From contig PTFA01000081.1 in NCBI GenBank assembly GCA_003342895.1, positions 3,428,434 to 3,492,433 on the forward strand: a stretch of DNA of 64,000 nt, given 5' to 3'. Each line of letters opens with the position of its first letter. Position 1 is the stretch's first letter. The stretch comes from Casuarius casuarius (Eukaryota > Chordata > Aves > Casuariiformes > Casuariidae). The position numbers and the translations under genes are program-made. Under the pieces are notes generated by a model. It saw only the letters and a list, made by a program, of their open reading frames with translations, did no database searches and was not told the DNA's origin. This document shows positions 36,930 through 48,200 of this stretch, piece by piece.

Positions 36930-37025
36930 AACAATGATGGTCCAGCAACTGAAGCTGCAACTGGGATTCTTGAGCTCCAGTCTTTGCCTTGCTAAAGACC
37001 AAGTCAGACACGGTGGCATTCACCT
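36930..37025 (+). mobile_element. Possible MIR SINE fragment, 5' half
   Basis: GTCCAGCAACTGAAGC, AACTGGGATTCTTGAGC and CCAGTCTTTGCC resemble the tRNA-related part of MIR (ctggactgggagtcagg, gactcctgggttc, agctctgcc). The downstream part fades. A weak match by remembered consensus. Confidence 0.3.
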
Positions 37026-38389
37026 GGCCTAGCTTTAGGTATTTGTCTGAGTCTCTGAAGGGAAATTAGTCCTGTCTGTCTGTCTCTGATTCGCCTTCTG
37101 GAGATACCAATTTCTTCTCATTAACTATAGAGAGAACCTAGAGGTCTAGTGTCGACTTGAACTTCTTGATGCCCAAATTCAGTGAGATGAATCCCTCCTC
37201 TATACACCAGACTCATCCTATAAAACAGTAATATTGTCCTCCTACCCGTATGCTATATAGGAGATGACATTTAATGAAAAAGGTGTTTTCAAACATTTCT
37301 GCGGTGGACCTCCACAGATTCATTTACTCTCACAGAAAGAAGTGAGTCTAATGTTCAGAAATGGCACTGGAGAAAGGACCAAGCACTCTAAGCACCAATG
37401 CAAATTTTCCTTCNTTTCTGCTGGAGGAAAAGACTGTGTTGATGAGAAAGCTACTTGCTCCCTGAGTTCTGTCTGTTGAGACTGCCCGAAAGATTACTAC
37501 TTGAGGTCCTGCCCTTCGTGATGTGAACATCTGCGACTGGGATTGAAGCCACCGAGTTCATTTCACGTGTGGGAGACCACCACTACTTGGAAAACGGTAA
37601 CAGACGCTGTCTGGCTGCTTTCAAACCAGGTGCCTTAAGGGTGAAAGCTAGTGTAACCAGTTAAGTCACATTCATTCAACAAATTTGTAATTTCAGGAGC
37701 GCTGAAAACAGATACATATAAGTGTCCTGCATGCAAAACAAAAGCTTTAAAATACCGTGATTTTTCACCAAAAATATTAAAACTAAAAGAGTTCCACTTT
37801 AATAGATATTTTCCCTTGGTGCATGTTGAAAATAGCTTTTAATATATTTTTGTAAGACTTGAAAGGTGACTTCCATAGTAGCTGTCCTAGATCATTTCTT
37901 CCTCTTCCCTGATTTCTGAGAATCCAAGCAGGTGCCGTCGTAAGGATTGTTACAGACCACTCGTAAACCAACACACACAACACAAAGGATCCCAGACTCT
38001 GGAAGGATTTAGACCAGACCAGGCACAGTCCCTGAAAGATGTTAATTGGCCAAAAACAGATCAGAACATCCACTAACTCCTGAGTTTGAAATCAGTTATC
38101 CCCTTCTTCTTTTTTGGCATGAGAACTCCTGTCGTCAGCCTTCTCACAGGCAAGTTTGTTTGAAAATGGCACCTGCCGCAGGTCTGGATTTTAGCTACAG
38201 AAATGAATATGCAGAGTTGCAAGCAAAGGACACCAATGTCACTGCAACAGCTGGGGGCGGGGGTGAAGGCTGGTAACCTTAGTGAAGCACAGACTTTTAA
38301 GTAATCCTAAGTATTTCTTCATATATTTTAATCCCAGCAATTGACAACCTTAGCTGGGGCATAAAAGCTAATGGACCTCAGTAGGCACC
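37026..38389. other. Unique non-coding DNA
   Basis: No gene or repeat recognised. 37070-37090 is a short TCTG/CTGT repeat ('cctgtctgtctgtctctg'). Confidence 0.4.
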
Positions 38390-38520
38390 CAGCTGAAATA
38401 ATAATCATCCCTTGAATATAAAAAAGCAGGAACTCGGAGCATCTATAACAAGCAATTTACCTTGAAAATTAGTATTCATGTAATTAGCATGCTTTTTCCC
38501 ACACAGCAGAAACGCATCTC
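38390..38520. promoter_or_regulatory. Candidate enhancer-like block
   Basis: Unique AT-rich sequence with AATTAGTATTCATGTAATTAGC at its centre, two TAAT cores and an ATTCATG word. Called on texture only. Confidence 0.2.
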
Positions 38521-38527
38521 TAAACAC

Positions 38528-38595
38528 ATTGGGCCCAATCCTGCTTTCACTTACAGCAGTGCGACTCTGTCNGGCTTAGTGGGTTTATACAGGCG
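38528..38595. repeat. Possible unclassified sauropsid repeat scrap
   Basis: TTGGGCCCAATCCTGCTTTC followed by a GTGGGTTTATACAGG-type word recalls a widespread bird/turtle interspersed repeat (gggcccaatcctgctccc...). Only about 60 bases match and I cannot name the family. Confidence 0.25.
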
Positions 38596-40159
38596 GAGAC
38601 ATGGGGAGAATCAGACTTGATGCATTTAGCTTTAATTTTAAAATAAATGAATTTTCCAGAACAGTGACAGTATTGACCTTACATATTATCCAAATAGAAA
38701 TTTTAATGAAACAAGTATAACACTGAGTATAGCCATAATAGATATGCAAATATTGGTCTTTTCTTAAAGGTCTCCCTATCTGGTCACATGGATTTTCTCG
38801 CATATGTGGGGGTGAACTCGGAGTGCATTTATCAGAATCGCAGAAGGAAAGGATGGCTGCACCGCCATGGAGAATCGGGCCATCAATTAGATTTTCATTC
38901 TCATTTCAAGAGAATTCTCCCTGACTTCTCCCTTCAACAGCGATCACAGGAGAGCTGTAAAATTTGTTCCCTTCTTAATTTCTTCTTGCTATGTGACAGC
39001 ATCCACCTCTGCTTTCCACTGAGCAAGCCTTGCTCCAAGCCAGGCAAAAAAAGTATACATATTTTATTTTAATTGCGCTTGGCTAAACAAGATATAGTTG
39101 TAGGGAACAACATGGACTATGACTTATCCATCCAAATGTATACAAGCCAATTAAAAAAACACACAATGGTGTCTCCCAAGGTTCCCAGCCCCAGCAGACC
39201 AAAATTGCATTTTGCTTACTTTAGAGCTCAAAGACACTGGAAAGCAAACAGAAGGCGGTAACTTGGCCTAGATTCATGCATAAGAGTACAAAGGTTATAA
39301 AGTAGAAGGTTTGAAAAGCAATCAGAATCACCAGCTGAGAGAGGTTTAAAATAACAGCCTAAAATCTGTAGCTTCAAAATAAAAGTCAAATAAAAAATAA
39401 GATCGAAAATAGCTAGAAACCGCATGATCTGAAATCACATTGTCTGTCTACTAACTGAAATCAAATTACCTACCCGCTATGTCTGCCTAACATTTTATTA
39501 GACCTTATTACCTAAGACCATATGGCTAAAGGTATTTAAGTACCTAAAGATGCGGAGAAGTGCCTACTGGGATTTTCCACTCTTCCTAGACATCTAGTTC
39601 CCACTTAAATAAGTGATTTCCANAAATATTACACATGCACCATTCTGACTGCATGCGGACGAGTTACATCATGCAACAGCTTTTAAAACAAGACTTGTGA
39701 ACCAAATTCCCCAACAGTCCAGTTCCCCAAGGTTCGNTTTCTGTGAAAATGTGGCAGACCTAGGAGATGACAAGGTCCCCAACCCCACAACTCACTGCAA
39801 ACGCCACACGGACATGTGTTATTGCTGTGATGGCTAAATGTCACTGCCATTAGAAATGGAGGAGACCTGCCATCAGAGGCCATAGTCTGTCCTCTTCTGG
39901 CTTTTTGTTCATGCTGCCTCTACCCTCTCTCTTTTGACCTTCATCTCAAGGCTTACTCTGGGACACTCCAACCCTAAGCAACAGCCCCTGAGCTCCACCT
40001 GCTACCTGAAGTCAATCCTTCTCTCAAACNCTGAGTGGGAGTTATAAAACCGGTTAGTTATAGTTGCAACACTGATTCATTCTCCCAAAATTCACTTCTA
40101 AATGCTCATGCTCCCTCCACGCACCAAACTCTCCAGCTATCTCTTAGCTAGATTCTGAG
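38596..40159. other. Unique non-coding DNA with possible repeat debris
   Basis: No gene recognised. 39515-39600 has TTTAAGTACCTAAAGATG and AGTGCCTACTGGGATTTTCC words that recall the 'gggatttaggcacctaaat' repeat of sauropsids, in antisense. This is too decayed to delimit. Confidence 0.35.
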
Positions 40160-41000
40160 TCCTTCCTGCTAATTGCTTCCTCATGAACATCTCCCACCTT
40201 CGTGACTTTTCTGGTGATGTTGCTCCTTCCTCCTCTTTGGAAGTCTCCCTGGGTCTGGCCTGGGCTCATTCCTCTTCCCCTCCTGTGCTCGGTCTGTGGT
40301 TCTCTCTTGCTCTTCCACTATCACCTGTTCTGACAACTCACAAATCTGCCTTTCCAACCCTACCCCATATACATAAATCTCTCCAGCACATCATCCAGGA
40401 TAACCCCCCCGCCAGCTCAAGGGCAACTTGGACAAAATTGAGCACCTTATTTCTTACACCCTCTACCCTCCCCCTTCCTGCCTTTCTCCATTATTTTCTT
40501 CATTTCTCCTCCCTCTCTCTTTCCCTCCCCTTCTCCCNGGCTAGCAATGTCAGCACTACCCTTTATTCTTCTGCCACCTCCTTCTTGCAAGCAAGCTGAC
40601 AAGATTTAGTGAACTCTTTTCTCCATAATATCTGACCCTTTCTTTCAGTCACGTCAACTCAAACTTTGCCTATGCCCTTGTCATCTTTACAACTTCACAA
40701 CCAGAGCCCCCTCCCCTCCGGCCTGTTTAAGATCCATGGTGTGTCCCCTCCAGGCTCCCTTTGCCCNTAAGTCAGAAGCTGGTGCTTCTTCTGTGTATTG
40801 CCTCAATGGCTTCTACTTTAAAAACTTAAAATCTTTAGTCCTCGCTTGTGCCTACTGCTCTGTCCCTGTCTACACAGAGAGCCTCCCTTCTCTTATATTC
40901 CTTTTTGTTCCTTCAGTTTGCCAGCTGGGACAGCCCTGGCATCCACGTCGCATGCTATACAGAGCAATTCTCTGTGCTTGACAAATTCTAAATAACAGTG
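40160..41000 (+). mobile_element. L2-type LINE remnant (reverse transcriptase to 3' end)
   Basis: The sequence runs collinear with L2. It shows a GTCTCCCTGGGTCTGGCCTG block (the VPQGSVLGPLLF region), TTCCTCTTCCCCTCCTG, then GACAACTCACAAATCTGCC near 40332, which encodes DNSQICLS in place of the YADDSQIYLS catalytic block. Next come GGACAAAATTGAGCACC (the MSKTELLIF region) and CTATGCCCTTGTCATCTTTAC (ALVISRL), with a 3' end near 40985. The first catalytic-block aspartate is kept but the second is Asn, and frames shift between blocks, so it is long dead. L2 mobilises by target-primed reverse transcription and is ancient in amniotes. Confidence 0.7.
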
Positions 41001-42690
41001 TGCCTTTGTCTGTCCAAAATAGAAAAGCCACAACAAAAGAAATTTTCTTTTATTTTTGATGAGTGTGTTGTGATGTATGGAGCTATTCGCTACGTGCAGA
41101 AATCCTTTCCTGAAATGCTGTAGTCCATATTGTTTGGGAGCAAATGTAATACTAACGGGTAAGTTTTATGGCAAGAATTGTTCTTCTTCCTACGAAATGA
41201 AGATAACAATGCACTGCGATTTGTCTAGCTTTAGAGCTGCTCGGTGTGATTCCATGTATACTCCAATTTGTGTTTAAACATGAGTATTCGGCCATGGCAT
41301 TCTTGTGTGCAAAAGGGAAGGGGGAACATTTAAGGCTCAGCTGAGCCAACAGAAGGGCTCCAGCCCCATCACCGGGAATATTAGTCTCAAAAAAGAGACA
41401 GAAAGCATCCCTTCCAAGAATAACTTGCTAGCACGAGGCAAGGTATGCAGAATTATAATCCCTCAATTCCTTGGAGCAGGCAGACAAGGGATTGGGACGC
41501 AAAGACGTAGGATAAAAGGGACGTGCTATAGCTCCTCCTGTTTGGTCAGTCAAACCTTTCATGTCTTTGGCTATTATTACAAGATCCTGAAAAGAAATCA
41601 TTTCATTCCAAGGTCGAAGAGAATGTTTTGTATTGAACTAATCAACTTCCTGTTTTTCATTTCATCGAGAAAAACATTAGATCTACTTTGTTTTGATCCA
41701 CAACAAATTTACTTCCTCCAGGTTTACTCTTTGGTTGCCAAATTAAAAAGCAATTACTCATTTAGCCCATTAGATCAAATCTGATGTGTTTTGCTCCTAT
41801 TCCTCTCTAAGAGTAGTTCAGCTGGGCCTTTTCATCTCAACAGTGTAAAAAGACTTTTTCCTCAGTTCTCTCTGGATCTCTTCCAAGTGCCTCTCATTTT
41901 TTCAGAGTCTTTCTCTGAAAAATAAAAAAGGACTCTCTACATAAAACTATTCTCTAACCTTTCCCTTGAGTCCTTCCTAGCACAGTCAGTTCACTGGATT
42001 CTCTACATTCTTTGTATTTCCCAGTAGGAAATGGCTTGGGGTCTCACATTCCCTTCAAGTACCCTAGGAATTCCTTCCCCTGATTCAGGGCACTGAGCTG
42101 TGTCCTGTGCAGATACATCCAGTCCTACACCCTNGGAAAGGGCCTGCTTTGCTCTGTANCAACTCCTTAAGACTTTTTCAAAATAGAGCAAAAAGAAAAA
42201 AATCTATTGCATTTGCTCAAAAAGGAAAACCAATCAAAGCCACAGTTCTGCATATCCCTAGAAGCCTGCAGCAATTCAAGACTTATGAGGTTTCCTGGTG
42301 TATTTAATGGCTTTCAAAAGACAAAGGCATTTTGTCCCTATCTAGGGGAAATCCTGTGAGCCTTCCCATCAATGTTACTGGAGCTGATGGGAACCCATTT
42401 CTGTGGAAGGAATGGTACATAAAAATTAACTCTTAATGCAGCCAGGTTTTAACCCTTTTCAGTTCCCAGGGAAAGCTTCCAAGTGCATTTCAGGCTCTCC
42501 AGAAACATCAGCCAAGGAAGAAACCCCCCGACCCCCAAAATAGAAATCATTTGTTCTCATCAAAGCAGCAGCAGAACTAACAGCGGGGAGGAAAACAAAG
42601 CTGGGTGCTTCCACAGCAGTTGTTACATGTTTTTCCAGATCCTGCGCGGGTCACAAAGCAAAAATGAAGATGTTTTGCACAGACAGGTGC
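41001..42690. other. Unique non-coding DNA
   Basis: No gene recognised. A plus-strand open frame at 41305-41784 (about 159 codons) predicts a basic peptide of no known family and sits in ordinary AT-rich DNA, so I do not call it. Confidence 0.4.
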
Positions 42691-42860
42691 AGGCACTGCT
42701 GTGATTAATCAAGCCATAATTAGGGACCTGTCGGCAGGCGCTAAATACATGTTTTAGGGCTTCTACCCTCTTAGAAATCTATGGATGGAAAACTTGCCAA
42801 GCAGGAAATTTGTAAAAACATTGAGTCTTTGGATGATGAATGTATACAGGGAAAGAAACT
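42691..42860. promoter_or_regulatory. Candidate enhancer-like block with homeodomain palindrome
   Basis: Contains the palindrome TGATTAATCA (42702-42711), then CCATAATTAGGG, CCTGTCGGCAGGCGC and AAATACATGTTTTAGG. Homeodomain words plus retained CpGs in unique DNA look like a conserved enhancer. The same 10-bp palindrome recurs at 44329. Confidence 0.3.
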
Positions 42861-44189
42861 TGCACCATGTTATGATAATGACAAGTTTCTCTATTGCTCC
42901 AAATCTATAAATATTTTCTCTTTTTTTTCTCTATTTTAGTATTTTAGCATCAATCGACTACAAAGTTTAACAGATAAATCCTACGCTCCCATCAGCAAAA
43001 CAGGCACAATTTCAGCATCTACAAAGGATTTGTTGTTTTACTGTTTTGCATTGAGCCATATAACTGCAATAGTCTGTGGAAGCATCAAAGGGTTCAAAAT
43101 ACACTCTGAGAACAAAATAGGTCTCATCTTGCACAGAACTTGCCTTACATAGCTATTTGCACCTAGGTAAAGCTGACATGAAATACCTCCACCTGACAGT
43201 AAGTAGAGGCTAGAAGTTCCATGGCATTTTTGATTCACACATGAATAAGTGCAAATTCAAGGCTTGGGATATTGTACCATGCAAATGTAAGGCAGGTGCC
43301 TCCCTCTGCAGAGTGCTACCTCAACCTATGGCTGAACAGGTCAGTACTCTCTGCTGGAGAAATTCATGTGCTTGCCATCCTTGTGGGGAAGAAACAGAGG
43401 CAACTATGTCTTCATCAGATGCGAGAACAACCCTGAGATAGGTCCAAGGGAAGCCCACAAAATGAAACCTGGTTGTCTGGAGAGCCTGTGTCAGCTAATG
43501 CTGCCCTGCTCAGGATAAAGCAGCTGTAGGGTTGATGCTGCTGGCTTACAGCGACCCTCTGACCAATTTTAAGCCTTCGCGTGGATATTCTCCTCTCTCT
43601 GTTCCATAAAACACGCTTCTGAGAAGATTATCTGTCCCTGTATGAATTTACNCCTTCACATCATGAGACTTTTCCTTTGAACTGTTCCAGATACTTTCCC
43701 ATCTCAATCATGGCAGCTCACACAGATGACTGCCAACAGCAAGAAGGTGCAAGACGATGAAAGTCAGTGTTTAACAACTGCCCAACCATCCCACGTCTCA
43801 GCAGAGTTTTATAGCAGGCGCTGACTTTCCCACTAGTGCATTTGCTGATTGGAGTGGACTAGTTAGTCTGAAGCTAGCTCAAGCGTGTCTTTATGAGCTG
43901 AAGTTCCTGCTGCATAGAATTCTGATATTAAAATATATGCTGTCATGTGTGCTGACAAGATGATTCACAGATACAGAGGCTGTGAATGATATGATCAATA
44001 TTGTGATTGCATTACACAATGCTGCACTACGTAACACTACACTATGTAACAAAAAANGGTTCCAAGAACTAAAGTACTGCTCGGGACAGAGATCTAAGCT
44101 GCAGCCTCATGTTCTGGAGATTAAGTAGTCTGAATCTTTGTGTATTTCTTCCTTCCAATGATCAANTGTACTACTGAATTTACAGCATT
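42861..44189. other. Unique non-coding DNA
   Basis: No gene recognised. A short local duplication occurs around 44025-44052 (CACTACGTAACA / CACTATGTAACA). Ns at 43652, 44057 and 44166. Confidence 0.4.
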
Positions 44190-44410
44190 TTATTTCAACC
44201 AGACAGCAGTTAAAATTGTGTGAAGAAGGGAAAGTGTTAGGTATCTGATTGAGCTCAGTGTTATTAAATGCAAGGGGAAGTCATCTAATGTCTGTTTAAT
44301 TGTAGCTGCCTTTGGTGAGTAATATTGATGATTAATCAATTGACCAAAGGGGACAAGCTGAGAAGGGGAATAAGGCTGAATCGATGTGCAGGAGAGGATG
44401 TGAAGTAAGA
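44190..44410. promoter_or_regulatory. Candidate enhancer-like block with homeodomain palindrome
   Basis: Contains TATTTCAACCAGACAGCAG, TCTGTTTAATTG, the palindrome TGATTAATCA (44329-44338) inside ATTGATGATTAATCAAT, then TTGACCAAAGGGG, which resembles a TCF/LEF-type CTTTG word in antisense. Unique, non-repetitive, AT-rich. Called on motifs and texture only. Confidence 0.3.
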
Positions 44411-44656
44411 TGGACTCTGAATCAATGGTGTTGCTACTTGCTCAGTTAGGCTGGCGATTGGGATGTGCCCTCTGCATGAGCTCACAAGCAATGCAAAGAG
44501 GTTGCTTCACAACAAAGACATTTCACTGCTTTCTATCTATATTGATTTCCCAGTGAAGTGTGTCTTGGCATTAGGGATTCCCACAGAGCTGGGAAGAAAG
44601 ATCAGCTTCTTTCTTCAGAGGGTCAACCATTCCTGGGTGATGAATCCTATCTTCTC

Positions 44657-44667
44657 AAAAAAAAAAA
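44657..44667. repeat. Poly-A run
   Basis: Eleven consecutive A residues; low-complexity sequence. Confidence 0.8.
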
Positions 44668-44713
44668 GAGACAGGAGCAGAGGTTTGGCTCTAAGTTGCC
44701 TGCTAGAAGGGAA

Positions 44714-44807
44714 GAACTGAAAATATGTCATTAAAAGGGAGGAAAATGTAGAAGTATCTGAAACTGAAAAAGTGTGATTAAGAGGGAGGAAAATGTAGAA
44801 GTACCTG
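44714..44807. repeat. 47-bp tandem duplication, two copies
   Basis: The copies at 44714-44760 and 44761-44807 share the core GGGAGGAAAATGTAGAAGTA and abut directly, with several substitutions between them. Purine-rich. The duplication is older than those at 33581 and 50031, judging by the divergence. Confidence 0.85.
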
Positions 44808-45224
44808 AGCAAAGCAAAGACTGATTGAAGAGATGAGTGTTGTTAAAATGAGTTATATTTGACACAGTGAAAATCAGTTTTGTATTTACTCATGGCTTTT
44901 TTAGTTAAGGTAGGTGCATTCTGTGAACTCCAAAGCATCACAGGCATACATTTTCTACAGCCCCAAGTTCAGCTAAGTAGCAAACTGGTGAGCACAGCTG
45001 GAAAAAGTGCTGTCCACTGCTGGAAGGAGTTCACGCGATACAGCTGTGCCAGAGTCCCTGATTCAATGTCCAAACAAGAAAGTCCTGTAACTCAGTGACC
45101 TGTGACTTAGTGCCAAAGCAGGAGGGAAGAAGGCTCTGCTGGTAGCTCTGAACAGCCGCTGTGTACTCACTCTGAATGATGTGAAACAGTACATGGTTAG
45201 AAAGTTGTTTCAAGACCCTCCCCT
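44808..45224. other. Unique non-coding DNA
   Basis: No gene or repeat recognised. Confidence 0.4.
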
Positions 45225-45330
45225 CTTTCTTATTGAGGGGGAAACTGGGTGAAGTTTTGAGTTTAAACACAGAATAAATGGCAAAGCTACGACTAGATCC
45301 CTGAAATCCAAGTTCCTAGACACTACCCAA
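45225..45330 (-). mobile_element. MIR SINE fragment
   Basis: In antisense the order matches MIR: TTATTGAGGGGGAAACTGGG, GAAGTTTTGAG, TTTAAACACAG, then TAAATGGCAAAGCTACGAC, CCCTGAAATCCAAGTTCC and TAGACAC. These correspond to ttacagatggggaaactgagg, gaggttaagtgac, ggtcacacag, agtggcagagctggga, cccaggagtcctgac. A good match across nearly the whole conserved body. Confidence 0.65.
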
Positions 45331-46000
45331 ATACCCAGACACAACCAATCCCTGCAGCACCAGATTGGAAAAAGCTTTAATAATACTGATATATCTTTTG
45401 GATATTGTTAAAAAAGAATAAGCTGTTAATATGGAACTCTGCCTTGCCACTTTCCCTTATTGTAAGCCTGGATTATTTTAAAGGAAAATGATGTTCTACT
45501 TCAGGTAAAACAGACATGCATAAATATGCTTCCCAAAGGAGATCATCAGAATAAGCAGAAATGGGACAGGAGTTTTCCCAGATGCTATTGCCAAGTTATA
45601 TTCAAACTCTGGATAATCCTGAGGACTCAAGTATAGAGTTACTTAAATCTCATGGAGTTGGTACGTTCATGCTCCATTAGCTCTACATGGAATACTTGTC
45701 CATATCGGTCGGTATGTGGTAACAGACAATAAACTTTACCCTTTAAGCTGCTCCTGAATGTCATAACATAGCCACCTATCTTACAAACTGCAACAGATGA
45801 ATATGTATATTTTTCTCTCTTTTCTGTTTCCCATCTGCATGAAACATATGCCATGTACAGTGATTCCAAAAGACCAGAAAAGGGTCTAAGGTCCACATAC
45901 TAAAATCTGAAATAAAATATGCATGATAAAACCTTGCACAGGAAATCACATTTCTAACCAGGAAAAGAGCCCTCATTTTTAATGAGGGTTTAATTAATGT
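45331..46000. other. Unique non-coding DNA with a small hairpin
   Basis: No gene recognised. CCCTCATT TTT AATGAGGG at 45970-45988 forms a perfect 8-bp stem with a 3-nt loop, just upstream of the SINE at 46001. Confidence 0.4.
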
Positions 46001-46275
46001 CAGACTGGCTCAGTTGGTAACATTCTTGCCTCTGGTGTAGAAGGTCGTGGTTTTGAGCCCTACATTAGGCTCTGGGCTCATAATCAATGCTGACACTGCA
46101 GTGTACTTCTGCTACACTGTTAGAGGTTCTGACCTTCAAATGAGGTGTTTAAACTCAGATTCCTCCTGCTAGTCTCTGGTGGTTCTTCCAGCTGGAAGCT
46201 AAAGATGTCCTGGCACTTTTCAAACAGCACAGGGAATAGCCCTTGCATCCTAACTTACCCTTGCTGAATAAAGTA
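46001..46275 (+). mobile_element. tRNA-derived SINE (old copy)
   Basis: The head has an RNA polymerase III A box TGGCTCAGTTGG (46007-46018) and B box GGTTTTGAGCC (46049-46059) at tRNA-like spacing. The body follows in order GCTGACACTGCAGTG, CTACACTGTTAGAGG, TTCTGACCTTCAAATGAGG, TGTTTAAACTC, then GCTAAAGATGTCCTGGCAC and TTTTCAAACAGCACAGGG. This matches the body of a tRNA SINE I remember as abundant in cartilaginous fish and some other fish (tgctgcactgtcggaggtgcc, gtctttcggatgagacgttaaac, aaaagatcccatggcac). I cannot give its database name. The B box has mutated and the copy is surely inactive. Confidence 0.65.
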
Positions 46276-47389
46276 GGTTATAATATCCAAAGCTGCAACT
46301 GTCAGCCATTACTGGCAGTTGACAGTACACACTAATGAGACTGCTCTGTTTATTTATGTGCTGACACCACTTACAATATAGGCAGTGCTCACTGCTTTGT
46401 CACAAAATGGTGAAGGGCTTTTCTAGGTGCTTGAAGAGGAAAAATAAAGGAAAGACATTAAAATAACATAAGGAGGGTTGATTTCCAAATGAGAAAACCC
46501 CATGTATTTTTCAAGAAAAATAGTACCACTTTAAATAAGACGATATCATTGTAGGCAAGGAGGAGCAGAGGGGACAGGCAAAACCTGAGGCTTATGACAT
46601 AGATACAGCCCTTTCAAGACACTTCGCAAACAAAAAGTTGTATTCAAATCAAGCCTAACCTTCAGCAGCAATAAGGTCAAAAACATCAGGAGAATTATTC
46701 ATGAAATAGCAGTTCAAACTAGTTGTGATCCAGTTAATCAGCTGAGTCATCATAAAAGGCATCATATGAACCCATGTGGAAATTAAGATCTTTCTGATCT
46801 GTCCGTTCAGATCATTATATATGATTTAGAACTGAGTATCGGCTTTGCTCCTTTTCCAACCTTGCCAAATCTCCTAGCCCCTGCCCTTCTCCCCTCCTCC
46901 CACTGCACACATCATTTTAGAACCAAAAAAGGTTCTGATTTCAGCTCCAGTGTAAATACTCTTATTTAAGTAGATTTGAATTTGTACCGTAAGAGGGAAG
47001 ACACAAATATGGCTCTTAAAAACAAAAGTTCTTTATGCAAAGTATTAAACTAATAAGAAAGAAAATGCAACAATAAAACCCAGAACTTCATCTTGGTTTT
47101 TCCTCCCCAGCCTTGCCTGCCACCCAGAGAACTTTTGTTAGACCCAGTTACTCCACTTTAAAAAATCAGACATCTGAGCTACTGAACATTCAAACCTAAT
47201 GGGGGTTTCCTAACATGAACCTTGNGGTTTGTGTTTCTGAAGTGCCCTGCTGTCCCCTGAATGGCAGTCACAATGGTGCTGTGTAGGACAAGCAGTCCTG
47301 GCAGAAATCCTTTCAGCTACATCAGCCTTTTTCCATTTAGTCTAGCTTGGCTTGGGAGGAAAACCAAATGGGTCACAAAGTAAGCTCGT
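46276..47389. other. Unique non-coding DNA
   Basis: No gene or repeat recognised. One N at 47225. Confidence 0.4.
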
Positions 47390-47560
47390 GTACACTGTGC
47401 CTCCCACACAACAGCTTGTTGAGAATAGCAGAATATAGTGCAGCAAGCCAAAGCTTTGATTATCTAGAATATGGTTTATGTACAAGTAAGTAAAACACAA
47501 TCAATTCACATATAGAAATTTAATTAGATTTATTTGTAAGACATTCTATCTCCTACCTTT
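47390..47560. promoter_or_regulatory. Candidate enhancer-like block
   Basis: Unique sequence with CCAAAGCTTTGATTATC (opposed TCF/LEF-like words), ATGGTTTATGTAC and AAATTTAATTAGATTTATTTG. Called on texture only. Confidence 0.22.
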
Positions 47561-47999
47561 TATTCACTCTGCTGGGCCTACTGCCACTTGAGCAAAGAAA
47601 AATTGAAATGATGCCATCCACCTTTAGGAAATTACAGATAAGTTATTTACAGAAGCTCACTTCATGAAGAGGGACTTTTTTATTTCTCAGTAAATGATTT
47701 CTAGTCTTCAGGTAACAATTTTAACGGTAGAAAGGCCTGAGAAGTAGTTTATGGTTCCGGAAATCAGAGAAACTTGAAAAGAACAAGTTTGTAAAGAAGG
47801 TGAGCTATAGTCCTATGGAGCAAACTCATCTCAGCTTCCAGCCAGCCTCCCACGGGCATTCAGTCGCGATGCCTTTGTATGACTGCTGTGTGCAACACCC
47901 CGAGGAGTGATATTATTCTAACCTGCCTGATAGCATCTGTGTAACTCTAGGTACAGTTGGTCTTTTCTTGGGGCAGGCAAAAGGACTTTTGTGTTTCCT

Positions 48000-48200
48000 T
48001 CCAGCTATATTTCCAGTAATTTTATATGTGCAGTGTAATGTTACATCAGCTTCTAAAAAAGGTTCAAGCACAAAGCTGTACTTTGTGAACAATGAACTTT
48101 AATTTCCAATTACAGGAGAAAAATTAATCCTCGACTCTGTAAGCTAAACTGATCAAGTGCAAATGGCATTACTGCTGTCAGAGACGAAACTAAAAAGCAG
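48000..48200. promoter_or_regulatory. Candidate enhancer-like block
   Basis: Unique sequence with CAGTAATTTTATATG, AACAATGAACTTTAATTTCC (SOX and homeodomain words), CCAATTACAGG and AAATTAATCCTCGAC. Called on texture only. Confidence 0.22.

Noticed and set aside
41305..41784. Plus-strand open frame of about 159 codons
   Set aside because: Basic, low-information peptide in AT-rich DNA with no family match and no promoter or splice support.
46001..46075. Functional tRNA gene
   Set aside because: A and B boxes are present, but the B box is mutated, an acceptor stem cannot be closed, and a SINE body continues downstream.
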